A stretch of 64,000 bases of DNA from Phaeoceros laevis (GCA_049999765.1 JBNGIQ010009593.1:222650-286649); one strand, 5' to 3'. Positions 12,231-25,146 are shown, numbered from the stretch's first letter. Numbers and translations: made by a program. The notes: generated by a model not told the origin, from the sequence alone.

Positions 12231-13868
12231 TGGGGAAGGGATACAATCGCTTGCGTTTGTAAATGGCTCCATTCGAGTACACGGACGAGGGAGGAGGTGA
12301 TAATGAATTGGACGTAAACTGAACCCAGCGGTTTGGCCATGTTACACCGGCGTACATTATGAATTCATAACATGTGATCCACAATCTAAGAGTAAGTTAG
12401 GTCGTTAGGTCATTTGTAGTGACGTCCAATATCTACTTGTACAGTTGCAAGGTAACCGGTTTACAATGACTACACAGAGCTTATCCCGCACTTTTTGTGT
12501 GCAAGGATGGGAACTGTGAATCTGTTAGTGTAGGTGGTGCCTCTGCGGAGACATCTGGAAACTTGCTACTTTACTATTCCTAGAAGCCAAGGGCCCAACT
12601 CATTGCCCGCTTATAATCCGCATGTTGGGCCCCCCTGTGCTCTTCGCTCTTAGCTCCAATTATTGAGTGTGACGCTTCTACCCACACTCAATACAACACA
12701 CATAATCCCAATGGATAAAATGGAAATCTCCGGGATCGGGTGTCTACACACTGTTTCTACAAGTCAACAATCCGATGATGCAAAGGGGCGGAGAACAGGA
12801 AACTAACGGCAGACCTAGTCTTCCTATTCGTGAAACAAGGACGAGCAAGCAACGTCGCTTGGTTTATTTATTTAGCCTGCTCGGTACTAAGACCCCGTTA
12901 CTAGGGACGAATCGCAAACTCGCGATGAGTGGAAGCAATAACAAGGATTACCTGCAAGTTACGATTCCTGCAACTGTGGCCATTGTTTAGAGGCACATTA
13001 GCCCAGCCTAGTCTTCTCCATCGCGAATGTGTTGGAGGCGAGGAAGGGCAACGGTTTGTTCTAAGCTCCTCTTCGAACGACGGGATCGAGAAAATTCTTC
13101 ACCCCAACCTCCTCGTTCTCCATGATGAAACTGTCTATCCTCGCAGGGGCCCGAGCGCTGTCTTGTTGACCAGGAAGCTAGGGGCCTCAGCTCACTCTGA
13201 AGGTCAAGCTGAGAATCCACGTCCAAGTGCAACCTCGTCGTTTGCAAACAGCTGGCACAAGCATTGCGCAACCAAGATATCACCGGCGACAAGATTTCTT
13301 TCACAATGTTGAGACATTGCACGCATCCAAGGTCAAGGAGCCAGCTCACAGTTAGTTAGTTGCTTCTAAACACAAAGTCGAACTCCAGCCCTGCGAGAGC
13401 TTCGCAACTGCGCTACTGGTAGTCCTTCCAAGTGCATGATCCTTTCTTAGTAGCTTCTTACCAGCCGAGGTAAGGGCATCCTCGACTTGTTTCACTGCAG
13501 TGTTTCACAATTGCGTGGTTGATTGTTGGCAGGTCGTTAAGGTTTTCAGATGTTTGCAGACACTGCCAACAACACTCAAGGCCGTAAATAACTCGACCAG
13601 TTTTGTAATGCTGCATAGAAACAAGTCATCATGCGAGGGTATTGGTGAAAAAGTATAATCAAACAGAGAGTCAATCAAGGGCATGTGGATCCGGCCAGCC
13701 CAACTATGAGTGGCCATGATGACACTACTACTAACTGCCTCAAACTGGTTTCCGAGCCACTCTTGACCTATCTACCTGTGGGGCTCATAAACTGGCAACC
13801 AAGATAATATAGGAAGCTTTTTACAAGATCAACTTGACACGAAGTCAAGATCCAAAGGGGAAAACGGA
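12231..13868. other. Intergenic between two convergent genes; TGGGCC inverted repeat
   Basis: The starch synthase and ULT genes converge here. No gene was recognised. GGGCCCAAC at 12591-12599 and its reverse complement GTTGGGCCC at 12624-12632 form a 9-bp inverted repeat with a 24-base spacer. TGGGCC/GGCCCA motifs are common in plant promoters (site II/TCP type), so this could be a hairpin or an unrecognised promoter. Confidence 0.4.
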
Positions 13869-16800
13869 CTACACAACTCGCACGGCATTCGCCATAAACT
13901 CGGAGCAAGTACGGCATGTACAGTCCCCGAATCTACAGGTGAGGCAGCCAAGACAGACACATTCAGCGCAGCCTGGGCAGTTCCGAATGCGGGGGCACCC
14001 CTTCAAAGCTCGCCGGACCTCCCTTTCCTCATCCTCTCCACATCTGGCATACCTGCAAACCAAAGGCCCCACCTTAAGAGCTCTGCCAGTGAAGTGTCAC
14101 GCTCGTCAGTCTGCTCCCACAGGACAGCCCAAGACCTAGCAGCACATGTACCTTTCGTCTGGTAGGTTGGCACACTCCCACCTCCGATTCAGCATGGCAT
14201 CGTGGTAAAGCCTACACTCCTCCTTGTTCCTCCGCTTGAACCTTCTCTCCTTGCGGCACTTGCAGCACTTGACAAACTCATCACGGTGAGTCACACTTGG
14301 AGGAACCGCTCCTCCACCTCCTCCTCCTCCTGCACTTGTTCCTGCCGTTGTGGATGGAAGAACCTTCAAATTTTTGCGAACCTTGTACTTCTTGTAGTAA
14401 GGTTCCAATGCCTTGACCTTGGCTATGGGAACCTTGTCATCACCCATCATCACCCAGATGGTGTTCTTCCATTTCTTGGATGATCCCCGACCAGCATGCC
14501 TTTCGAAGGCAGCAGGTGTCAGTGCAAGGCCAGCTGAAAACGGCAAAGCAGCGAAACACTAGTGAGTACTGGAAGAGAAGGAACTCTGATGCAACTCAAA
14601 CCACCAGAACCAACGTGCGGACACCATACCTTCACTGCAACCAGGTTTGCACTCGCAAAACAGCACAAAATCGCCCGACTTGTAAACCTTCACGTGCCCA
14701 ACGGTGTCCCCATACTTCTGGCTTGTGCAGCCACACTTGAACTCCAACTCAGGTTCTTCTCTGGGCACTTGATCCGCAGAGCCAGCAGGAGTTACAATGA
14801 CACTAGTGATTGCAGTGGCAGTCCCGTTTGCATGTCTCTCAGTCAAAGGTGTCTTCTCCTTCACCCTTTCGGTTGGTAGAAAGACTTCTTTTTTCGCGGT
14901 GCGAGCCTTCAATCGCCTTATCAGTTCCTTTTCTTCCCCTTTCTCGTCCTCTGTGCTTTCTTCGAGCCTCCTGGCCTTGCTGGTTGTCTTCTTTGGGATG
15001 TCCGGCTGCACCTCAACACGTCCTTTAGTAGTTTTCAGTCTTTTCGAGACTTCCTTGACAGAATGCCTCTTCCTGTGGTCCCTGCCTTCTTCCTCTTCCT
15101 CTTCTTCTTCCTCCTCCTCCTCCTCCTCTTCCCTTTCTTCCTCTTCGACCTCGTCGACCCTGGGTTCTGGAACCTCTTCATCCTCATCTGTAGCCTCATC
15201 ATCACCCACCTCCTTGATATCCACCTCAACAAGATCTTGGTCGTAGTCCTTGGCTGAGAGTCTGCGGGACCTCCTTATCTCCACCGACTTGTCGTGAATT
15301 GACTTGACCTCTCTCAACGGCTTCATTTCTGCAGGGCTTTCTTTGGCCCTTCGGTTGAAACGCACTGGTTTATCCTCTTCCATGACTTCCTCCATTCTTC
15401 TCTTTCTCTTGAATGGCACAAGCTCCCCTGAACTCGAAGCAGACACATCCTTCCCATTGCTAAGCTGAGGCTCAAAAATATCGTCTTTTTCATCATCACT
15501 GAGGTTGACCACCTTTCTATTCGCAGAGACAGGACCATCCGAGGAGCTGCTCAAAGGAGACTGAGCACTGCGGTTACCATCGCGGCTAAAAGCCACTTGT
15601 TGATGTTCGAAAGGAACGACTTGTCCACCCTCATTTGAGACATTTTTGAATGCATCTTGGAAACTCTCTTCGGAAAGTTTGCTCAAAATGGATTGACAGT
15701 AAGAACATGCGCTAACCACAACAACCACCAATAATAAGACAAGGTCTACGATTCAGAGTTCAATTTAGTCCAACATAGCAAATGCAAGTGCCCAAGAAAC
15801 TTACGTGCTGCCCTCTTCGACTGTGGTTGCTATAGAGCTCAGGTGAGCACAAAGCCTTTCCTTTTCCTGCTGAAGCCTTTCCTTTTCGTTGTGGTTCCTT
15901 AGTAAATCGGCTTCCAGAACCCTATTCATCTTGCGCTCTCTATCCAGGGTATCCTGTTGCTTCTTGAAGAACTGGCCCAGACTTACGGCAAGAGCAGCCA
16001 CACCATCCCTGGATGCTCCTAGTACATTTGGGGGGAAATAATCCGCCAACTTCCCCACCAACTCGGTCATGACCTCCTCAGTAGCCAACACTGATTTACT
16101 GACCTCCTTCTGCCCTTTCAAACTTTTGATCAGCATAGCCTGTTCTGCCAACTCTCCATCCTCTGAAGAAAGGTTGCTCACCCGTTCATCACCTGCTTCA
16201 ATACTCATCAGCTCTCCTGCCTCTGCTGATCCAACATTATCATCTGCCTCAATGGCTGCTGCAGCCGTGGTGAGCACATGCAGATCGGGCTGCTGCACCA
16301 GAGACTTCTCTGCCCCCACAGATTTGGCGGTGACATCAGTGCTAGGAACCCTCTCCTTTTTGGAGACAGTGGTGCTGCCATCGCCAAGACCTGCGATTGT
16401 CTCGCCTTCATTCCTGCCCAGCCCTTGTCTTCCAGACTCAGGTGGCAGGTACTTCACTATGCTGCCGGATGCCTCTGCAGTTGCTTCACGTCTGTCCACA
16501 GAAGACCCGTCAGCGGGCAGAATTTCATCAGGGACCTGGGCATTGTCATCTTCCTCCGTGCCTCCGTTGAGGTACTTCCCATCCTCATCGTCAACTGTGG
16601 CACGTCTCGCGCTCTTGGGTCGCCTCTGGGCCTGGTCCACGTGGTCGTTGCCCGTGGACGGAATCTTGTTGCCCTTCTCATTCTGCTCGCTGTCGGCGTC
16701 GGATTCCCCCCCTTCACCCTCGGTCCTGAAAGATACCACCTTCCTCTTGCTGTTCTTCGATAAGCCCTTGGCCGCAGAAGGATCCTCGTCATCCACAACT

Positions 16801-17474
16801 CTTTTGCGCTTCCGTGTCGCCTCCCCTTCCTGCGTCAGAGCCTCCTCGAGCTTGGGTTCCCTCTTGCTCCTATCAATAATTTCCCCCTTGCCGTCATCGC
16901 CTCGGGCAGCTGTGCCGTCGCCCCTCCATCTCTCCTCCCCCTCCCCGGTGAGGACGGTCACTTCCAGACCCTCAGAATCTCTACCCTTCCGCCCCTCGTC
17001 CTTGACAACATGTTTCCCATCCCCCGTGGCCTCCTGCCCAGATCTCTCGACCTTCTCCTCAGGCGGCGGCTCAAGGTCGTCCCCAGCGCCCGCCAAATCG
17101 CCGTCCCTGACCTCAACAATGCGACCATCCCAGGAGTCCCCCTGCTTCCCAGCCCTGTCGGCACGCGCAGGACCCTCTATCTGAGCCTGCCCCACAACAG
17201 GAAGCCCCGTCCTGACCGCAACCACCGTCCTCCCCGACTCCCCGTCCCTGCTGCCCTCCAGTCTCTTCACAACCGGGCCGGCTTCCAAGTTCCTGGATGC
17301 CGCCGAGACCTTGCCGCTCTCGATCGCGGCTGCCGCTCCCGCCGGGGTCCCCCCCGGGTTGGGGCTATGGCCGAGGGCTCGCAGCTCGGCATCCCGGACC
17401 TCCTTGAGCTTGATCAACTTGTTGTAAATGTCCTGCCACACTTCCTCAAACCTATCCGTCCCTGCTGCCGCCAT
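13869..17474 (-). CDS. ULT1: ULTRAPETALA-type protein with very long acidic N-terminal extension
   Basis: Four exons: 15805-17474, 14630-15711, 14152-14533 and 13869-14052 (stop TAG), 1106 codons with all phases agreeing (AC|C, G|CT, AG|G). The C-terminal 280 residues match ULTRAPETALA, a plant trithorax-group factor with a SAND-like domain and a B-box-like cysteine-rich tail: CGCTSQKYGDTVGHVKVYKS, LFCECKPGC, LTPAAFERHAGR, KKWKNTIWVM, HRDEFVKCCKCRKERRF, KEECRLYHD, and CPRIRNCPGCAECVCLGC. Known ULT proteins are about 230 residues. Here some 800 residues precede the domain: a low-complexity Ser/Ala/Glu/Asp/Lys-rich region in exon 1, a likely coiled coil near its end (repeated KERLQQEKERL-type sequence), basic stretches, and a run of about 20 Glu interrupted once around 15090-15140. 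A glycine run interrupts the ULT domain near 14330. Two adjacent genes are an alternative, but no stop or start separates the parts. Confidence 0.88.
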
Positions 17475-18640
17475 GTGATATCAGAGAGGGCTACCAAAAA
17501 TTGTAGTCGTCAGCTTCCGGGATGAAAGCTGTCAACAGTGGAACAAGGGCAGAATTAAGAGGAGATTCAAAGTCGCAAGACGGGGGGTACAGGACGAGAT
17601 GACAAAACATACATGATGCGTCCTCGCTGACCATGTTCCTCAGTGCGCGCAGCTGCAATTGGCCAGGGCGGCTGATCAGCGGCTCCTCAAGAACATTCAC
17701 ACATCCCAGACACAGACTAGGGTACGCCAAATTCCGCTCACCACAGTCGCCAAATTCCAAGCAACCAAAAAAATAGCAGACACCATGCACTAGACGGATC
17801 CAGCTCGGTCGAGCGACACTCTCCAAGCCCTCTTAAGCCGGCACAAAGAAATTGACAAAAAGGGAAGGGGGATGCTGTACCGACGCGGGAAGGGGGGCAG
17901 GTACCTCACGCTCACATATAAGAAAATGAGCTCAGCTCCGGGCTTCGACCCTGGGGCCTCCTCGCCTCCAGCTTCCCCAGCTTATCTCACGTCGACAGTG
18001 CTCAATGTCCGCCGGCCCGCCGGAGAACCCGCCACCCTCACAAGAAGCTCACCAAGCCACAAATTGTGGCAGGGGGCGGCGATCGCTGCCTGTTCCTGCG
18101 CCGACACCTCGCCGCTTGCGCGCCGCTGAATCAGCTGTAGCCTCGCTCAAGCACGCCGGTCGCAGCAAGAAGCGCACAGACATTACCCTAGCGGGTCGGC
18201 AGGGAATTGGAAGCGCGCAGCCAGGTTGCGCGAGCAGCAAGGGCAGGGGCAAACCCCAGGAGAGCCCCAGCTGCAAGAAATCCCTGCACCAGCGGATGCG
18301 AGCAGGCAGCCGCAGACGGGACCGATCCCGCCACCTCGGAGAACGAAATCTGAGCCCAGGGGAGCGACGGGGACCCCAGCGCCGCCGGGACGAGCTGGAT
18401 GCTCGTACCGCGCATGCGGGAGGGGGAGAGAGGGGGAGGCTAAGAGAGGACAGCAGAGGGAGAGGAGAGGGCGGCAAGCTAGGGGAGGAGAAGGCGGCAG
18501 CGCCAAGGTGGTGGCTTGCAAGCTGCGTCGTGCGCGCGACCTTGTCCCCTGACAGAAGGAGAGAGCGCGGGCGAGAGAGGCAGCTAGCTAGCTAGCCAGT
18601 ACGCAATGAACGAGCGCGAAAGCGAGCGGGAGGAGAAAGT
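17475..18640. promoter_or_regulatory. GC-rich 5' region of the ULT gene
   Basis: Purine-rich and GC-rich DNA upstream of the ULT start. Open frames occur on both strands over 18000-18600, as expected from base composition, and show no family resemblance. A 111-codon minus-strand frame at 17491-17826 immediately upstream of the ULT ATG could be a uORF or a 5' UTR intron; I see nothing to support a protein. AG-rich runs near 18418-18500 and GCTAGCTAGCTAGC near 18583-18597 are simple repeats. Confidence 0.35.
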
Positions 18641-19576
18641 GTGGGTAAGGCACGGTCTCCGGCCACCGGCTCCACCGGCTTTGAATGAAGGTTCCCCAAA
18701 CTAGGCAAAAGATCGTGTGGTTTAGTAATAAGCATTATGACACCAAAAAGCCAAATAGCTTGGGCGGCATCCATCGGACATTACCAACCAAATCTGCAGC
18801 CCTTTGTGATTGTTGCCGGCCAAGTCTGAGCGTTCTAGGACCCTTCCTCTCATACCAAGTCTATGATGTCCACCCTCTGGATTAGTCCTTGCCATTGGAG
18901 CTTGCATATTAGGCTTTGTAAATGCTATGAGCATTTTACTTTTAGCTATAACTTACAGAGGTCTGTAATGACTTACACAAATGTGGAATGACTAACACCG
19001 ATCCGCAATGACTTGTGACTTACACAGATCCACAATGACCTCACAAGCCAGAATCCTGAAGACTATCTTTGTTACAACTGCTTCATAGTAAATGCAGGTT
19101 GTGAGCAAACATAAATTATGAGCCTATAGAAGAAAGAGGTTACCTTGTCCTCTAATATGGTTTTTGAATGAAATACATAAACGAAAAGTTCCATAGGAGT
19201 CGTAGACCAATGGATGTGTGAGATCAGCTTTACTTCCTTTACAAAATAAAATTAACTTTATACATAAATATATAAATATGATAAATATGGTTAAGATAAT
19301 AAGCACACTTTCACTACATCAACATGAGGTAGGGGTAACCCTATCAAAGAATTGAAGATATAAAAGGTTGATACAAAAGTCAAGTTTTTCATTGTGTTTT
19401 GCTAAGGGTCACAACCTTAGTGTTACTAATAAATAAACTTCTGAAAATACCTTCGACAAGGTGATGTTAAGAAATCTAATTGCATCCCTATATTTTCTAT
19501 AATATCATCAATTCAACCTTGGTTGCCTCTTATATTCTTCAAGAACATAAGTAGCTATATGTCGCATCATCCAGCA

Positions 19577-19743
19577 AGTTGACACGCTGGCAAGATCAGG
19601 TCCTAATTCCTCCTTGGTGCAGCATGCTGGCCTCACTACTACTTAGCCAAGACATCTTCCAACTGGCCAGATCAGGTCCTAATTCCTCCTTGGGGCAGCA
19701 TGCTGTCCGCACTACTACTTAGCCAAGACGACCCTCCAACTGG
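19577..19743. repeat. Tandem duplication, about 83 bp, two copies
   Basis: Two adjacent near-identical units share AGATCAGGTCCTAATTCCTC, GCAGCATGCTG and ACTACTACTTAGCCAAGACG-like segments. An AGAACATAAGTAGCTATAT word also flanks the pair on both sides (about 19540 and 19776), suggesting that a larger unit was duplicated. Confidence 0.8.
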
Positions 19744-20080
19744 CCGTCATTAGTTGCTAACTACTAGTTGTCCAAGAACATAAGTAGCTATATTTTTGTT
19801 GAAAGTACGCTATTAGGTTGTTTGTTGTTTAAGAGTAGCTACTATGTAATATCTATTTCTGGTTCATAAAAATCATGGGCCCTTTGAAGTAAACCATAAA
19901 GGTTCACACCCTCCTCAGAGAAGCTTTCATCTAAGCTTATGAGCTTATATTCTCCATATTCAAGGAGGACCCCTATATTTCAAGATGTCATTCAAATAGT
20001 GGGTGCCGTTTTATTCAACCTATTACCAAGGCATTATAAAAAGCTTGTGAGCACCCAACGTGTTTGAAATTGACACCATC

Positions 20081-20184
20081 AACTTGATGGAAGATATAAA
20101 CACAATGTTATACACCAATCTAAAGATNNNNNNNNNNAACTTGATGGAAGATATAAACACAATGTTATACACCAATCTAAAGAT
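20081..20184. repeat. Identical 47-bp sequence on both sides of a 10-N gap
   Basis: Bases 20081-20127 and 20138-20184 are identical over 47 of 47 positions and sit exactly at the edges of ten Ns (20128-20137). This is the pattern of two overlapping contigs scaffolded without merging, so the duplication is probably an assembly artefact. Confidence 0.85.
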
Positions 20185-21299
20185 CACCCAGCCTATTTCA
20201 CACCATCAAGTGGATCGGAGATATACACATAGTATTACACACCCCTCTAAAGCGCGCTCTGAAATTTATCAATAGGAGTTTGCTACGAGTCCATGTAGAA
20301 CAACCATGCTCCGTCTCTAGAGGCATTGTTCTCTAATAAGATCTCTTTTCTACGTGGTCCTTGCCCAAAGGCCCTAAGACCGCTTTTCACCTTAAGCTCG
20401 GAACAAATCCTTCTCGTGGTAGCCCATGCCACTCCCGAGAGTACCGAACGATCTCCTTATTTCCTGAGGCACGTGCTTTCAGGCTGCCAAGCAGGTTCCA
20501 GGTTCCGGGGTATTCAACGCCTTCAAGAGTTGTGCAATTCTAATTAGGATCACTAGATGACTTGGACTTCACTATGACCTAAATGACTTGACTACAGATT
20601 GGCCTCTGTAGGCTAGTCCACGTTGGCAAGCAAGTTGCGGCTTACAGAAAAAATCCTACTGTGGCAGAGTTTTGAAGTTGTCTGGAGAGTTTTGCACTTC
20701 AGATCTTATGGTGATTTCCAAATATTGGAACAAATCGCAATTCAAATCTTATGGTGGTCTCCAAATATCGAACTGCTTGGAACATCAGCACTGTTTCAGC
20801 AGTACCGTCTACGATAATTCTCTAGTCGCCATCACCTCCTACAATACCTACTGTATTCCTTGTCCCTCCATCAGGCTTTATTGGAACTGGTGGTTGGGGG
20901 TAATGTTGGCGCTTTGTAAAGCCCTGGAGTCGTGACAAATTTCCACCGACAATCACAGCAATCCTGAACGGAAACAAGCTATGTATCTAGCTAGTACAAA
21001 AGTTCCCTACCAGGGCTAGAAGACTCACACATTTGTCCCACAGAGAAGGTGCTTGAAGGATGGCTTTACCTCTGACATGTAAAACATCAGGATGAGCACG
21101 TTGCATAGGCCAGAGGCATAGCTCACGGCTTCTAACTGCTCAGCACCAACCAATCTAGCCAACAGGACGTCTTTTCGTCTATGAAGAAGCACGAGTCACC
21201 GGCAGGCGCGACGGATCATCGTGCTTAGACACTGCCCCTGCAGACACACAGAGTTCAGAAACCTACACCTAAATGTATGAATCCCATGCCATTTGTATC

Positions 21300-21492
21300 C
21301 CGCTGCTGGAGAACGTACCAACATTTGCGTCCAGCTCCGCCAGGTTTTATCACCAAACACCAGCCTCGTCTTCAACCCGAATGCGGTGCTACAAAACCTT
21401 GGCGCAAATTCCACGTCTTTGACATACAAAACGGTGTAAGCGTGCCGCAGAGGCGATTTCAGCTCCAGGCGGGAGCCACCTTCTTCAGCCAT
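21300..21492 (-). pseudogene. Relic of a VOC (glyoxalase-like) protein, N-terminal part
   Basis: From ATG at 21492 the minus strand reads MAEEGGSRLEL, HAYTVLYVKDVEFAPRFC and STAFGLKTRLVFGDKTW. This resembles the first beta-alpha-beta unit of plant VOC-superfamily proteins (YVKDVEKA..FYSKAFGL). After the last Trp, a plausible continuation (ELDANVGTFSSSGIQMAW) lies in another frame, so a one-base loss near 21336 is likely. The rest of the domain was not found. The family call rests on one motif stretch. Confidence 0.5.
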
Positions 21493-23589
21493 GCCCTGTG
21501 ACGCTCTTCTAATTTGTCCAGCGCGTAAGGTGTCCACAGATCCGTCGCGCCGCTGGCTCACATCCCCAGGTTGCAAGCAGCCTCGCGAGTCCGCAGAAGC
21601 CCTAAACCTCCGACTCAAGGGAAGTTCTGACTTCGAACTTCTGGCGTTCGAGATGCCCTGACGGATGCTCGCTCCACTCCTTCCTTCGCTGTGCATTTAT
21701 CCGGGCCGCCTTGCCAGCAATCTGGTCTCTTCTGACAAGTTGCAGGCCCTTGCAACCTGCTCCAATCAATTTGCGCAGCAGACCAAATTCCTCCGGTTCT
21801 CGCCATCAGCTACGCTCCAGTGACGCGCTCGGAGGTGCAACAGCCGGTGTTGGAGAACGACGCGGATGTGGTCTTCACAGTATACATTACACAGCTGCCA
21901 CTTCTCAACTCAACCTCCACAATTGAGCCCGGCTTCGGCAGCACCGTCAACGTGAACGCCCTGTCCGGATTACGACGCAACTCTTGGGGGCTCTCGGTGT
22001 GAGTAACAGCCGGTGCTTTCTCCGCCCTGATGTCAAGTTCCGCGTGGTAGGCGCTTTGCGTTTCTCCTTGGCATTCATCTGCACGAAGGATGTGAACGTC
22101 CAGCTAGCCGGCAGCTGGGAGTTCACAGAGTCCACTCACTGCAGTGCCGGCTTCCGAAATTGTCTTCAGCGGGCACGACAGATGAATGTAGGAGGAACGG
22201 GCTTCTCCCGCCTCGCAACTGGCTATCTCGGAGCCAGGAAACAGTCCGTTCAGGACAGCAGAATCGTGAAGCGTGTCAAGGCGCTGGAAGTTGTGCTGTT
22301 TCTTTCGGACCTGAGACCTTTCAGAGCATTCCCTGCACTTGTAAAAGTTGCTCACTACTTGGTTCAGCTTGAATCTGTCCCAAGAATTGTTCGTTCGACC
22401 CATCCTCTCCTGCCGCAATTTCAACCATTGCAACCTGTTCAGCCAGATCGACAAGGCACTTGAACAATTTTAATCTGACGTGAAGTGGCTCAGCAGCATT
22501 GCACTTCCCGTCAATGGTTGGAAAGGCCGTGCCATCTCAATGTTGAGGCTAAGTTGATTCCGTTGGGACATTGCAAACCGCTCAAGCGACTCGACCCTGC
22601 GAAGGATACCACGTTGTCCATGCGTGGCACAGTCCGCGCTGGAGACGGCTTCAACTCCCAACTGGCACGTATCGAAGTTAGTCTAAAAAGTTCACTTCAA
22701 TACGAGTTTCATGTAGGAATTCGGCCGAGCAGGAGTTCAGAAGCAGAGACTGGAGGAAGCCTGTGTACTAACACCTGTTCACCCCTGTGTGGGTGCACGC
22801 AATTTCCGTGCCAGCCGTGGAGGCTAACTAGTCCCGGCTGGGAGTATTGGGCATCGGCTAATGTACAATTTAATCCCAGGTTGACCAGTTGCCTGTGCAA
22901 TTCGCCCGGTTTGGGTGTGTGAGGCATGTGTTGCAGGTGAGGCGTCTAACAGGAATACGGCAAGTATCCGTACCTTATGGCAGAGAAATTTCAAGATCCC
23001 ATGATGCCCATCGACTGGTCGGATAAGCGACGAAGCAAGGTAAGTTGAAATCTTGTGCTTCGAATTCTCACGTTTTTGGTTGGCTTTTTGAAGAATTGGT
23101 GGACTAATATTCTGGACAGTCCAATAACCAGCTGCTTGCCAGGTCTCCAGCTGCAGATTGTCGTTGTAAGAGTACCGAGGTGGGGCTTTGGATAGAGGAC
23201 TGCACACTCCACATTGGATGACACAGGGGCCGTTCCATCCTCTGCCGAGAGCACCTGACGTTGTCCTCGGGACTTCCATCGTGCAGGCATGTACAAAAAC
23301 TGAAGTGGAAAGAAGAGATTATTCATGTACGAAGCCGGCTAGGGAAGTGGCACCAATTTCTATGCCAAAAGCAGATGTGCACAAGCTGCGGACAGGTGGG
23401 CATCCCAGAGGAAGGTGCAAGCAATATCGCAACTCACAAAGTGTGGACAAGGAAGAGAGGCTCTCAGAAACCTGTACGAGGAAATGACATCTGAAGGAAG
23501 GAGTAAAATGAGGCCGACATACTGTACTCAAGGTGAGCAGTAGCTTACGGAACTTAGAGAGTGCTACGCAAATTCATGCCGTGGTGGTT
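21493..23589. other. No recognised gene
   Basis: Both strands hold medium-length frames, but none shows a recognisable domain, splice-compatible partner or conserved motif. Minus-strand frames around 21840-21980 and 22104-22660 look mildly protein-like (mixed hydrophobic and charged sequence) and could be relic exons of an unidentified gene; I cannot name it. Confidence 0.35.
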
Positions 23590-24710
23590 GCTGGGTTTGA
23601 GTTTAGATTGGTATGTTGGCATGATGCTGGTAGATCTGTATGCAGAATTTAGAAGCTTGGTCAACACAAGGTATACATGTGTCTTTGGAAAGAAGCTGAC
23701 GTGACCCTCTGGAGGGCCATGATATTGGGCTACGCTCAGACTGTATGCCCATATGCAACTAGAAGGTCCGGTACCTGATGTGAAGACGTATGATGGTGCA
23801 CTCAAGGCTGCTAGTAGCTTGGCAGGATTGGAAAGGAAAAATAGACGATATGGTGTGCCAGTGACAAAAATACAACTAAAACCTTTATGCAGATATCAAG
23901 GAGGAGTATTTTGAGCCGAATGTGTTGGTTGGTAACAGGTTCCTAGATATGTATATGTACGAACTGTACAAGCCTGGAGGATGCTAGGAATGTGTTCAAG
24001 AAGAACCTCACCCTGCTGTGGTTTCAGATGAATGCGGGTGACAAGTCTTCTTTTCCACTGTAGAGCGGATGCAACGAGAAGGTGCAATATGGAACAACTG
24101 AACCAATTTAGTGCACTGAAGGCTTGCAGTAGCTTAGCAGGCTTCAAAGACATGATTGAAGGCGATGTCTGTAGAAGAAAGATGTATGGTGACTGTCACA
24201 AAGATTTCCTCAAACAAGGTCTTGAGGCTGCTGTGTTTAATGAAAACATGTTGGTGAATGTGCATAAAGCCTGGAGGTGAAATGTGTTTGGGAACATGCC
24301 TGGCTGTCCAGTCATCGGGTACCACACCTTCCTTTCGCAAATGGAAGAGGAAGGTGTGATGAAGAAAGAAACATACCATGGCGGTTGGTAAGTGTACCTG
24401 ATGACCGGACATTTGTCAGTGCACTCAAGGCTTGGCAGTAGCTTGGCAGGATTAGGACCACAGTGCAACCGCAAGACAATATTTCGGAGAGATGTCTAGA
24501 GACAGTCAAAATCATACATGGGAAAGTTGTGAAGAGAAACTATCAGAATGGATCTGTCTGCGGAGAACTTGCAGGTGGATGTTTATGTAAAATATGGGTG
24601 CCAGGGATGTGCCCAATCGTACTTTGATTGGACCGCACCTATGTTTGGGTACAGACAAGTGGACAAGGGTGAAGAGGCACTACACGGATTTGCACAGATG
24701 TAACGATTAG
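23590..24710 (+). pseudogene. Decayed PPR gene relic, plus strand
   Basis: Fragments in changing frames carry PPR phrases in order: LWRAMILGYAQT near 23700, MQLEGPVPDVKTYDG then LKAASSLAGLE near 23755-23840, FEPNVLVGNRFLDMYM near 23910, FSALKACSSLAGF near 24105, NMPGCPVIGYHTFLSQMEEEG near 24290-24355, and a WTAPMFGYRQVDKGEEAL stretch near 24625. Stops and frameshifts separate them. The wording differs from the big minus-strand array next door, so this was a separate PPR gene. Confidence 0.7.
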
Positions 24711-25146
24711 GTCTGGTACATGATATCCGGCTTGCGCTCTTAGCTTTATGTTTGCGCTCTTCAAGGCCTGCATTAGAACTGGAAAAAAAGAACGAAAGTA
24801 ATTGGATAATTTTAAAAGGAGATGTCTTTGAGACTGTCACATATAGAAGAAATGTGTTTCAGAAGGTTCTTTGCAACAAGGTGTGGCACCCAACTACGAC
24901 CAGAATGAGGCACGAACATTCCAACCATTGATTCGGTTACCAGTTAGATGATGAGGTGAATGCCTTGTCTTGAGACAGTGAGAAGCTGGTTTTGCCTATG
25001 CCCTACTCCCAACTTGACAAGTGCTTGGGGTAAAACATAGATAGGTCACTCGAGAACAAAGCTTGGGCTGGTTGATTAGGCTTATTGACTACAAAGTAGT
25101 GTACATGAAGTTGTAAATGTTGCATTTTGTGGAGTTGTTATTCTGC
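24711..25146. other. Spacer between two PPR relics
   Basis: No gene or repeat recognised. It would contain the 3' flank of the minus-strand PPR gene. Confidence 0.4.

Larger units (their letters stand above)
18641..21299. other. AT-rich intergenic region with short repeats
   Basis: No gene is supported. Base composition drops sharply around 18900-20300. It holds clustered short copies of an AATGACTTACACA-like unit around 18960-19035, a direct duplication at 19577-19743 and a 10-N gap at 20128-20137. Confidence 0.45.

Noticed and set aside
16069-17184. Long plus-strand open frame (371 codons)
   Set aside because: Antisense to ULT exon 1; Ser/Pro-rich composition simply mirrors the low-complexity coding strand.
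18005-18595. Several overlapping frames on both strands
   Set aside because: GC-rich upstream region of ULT keeps frames open by composition; no domain or start context.
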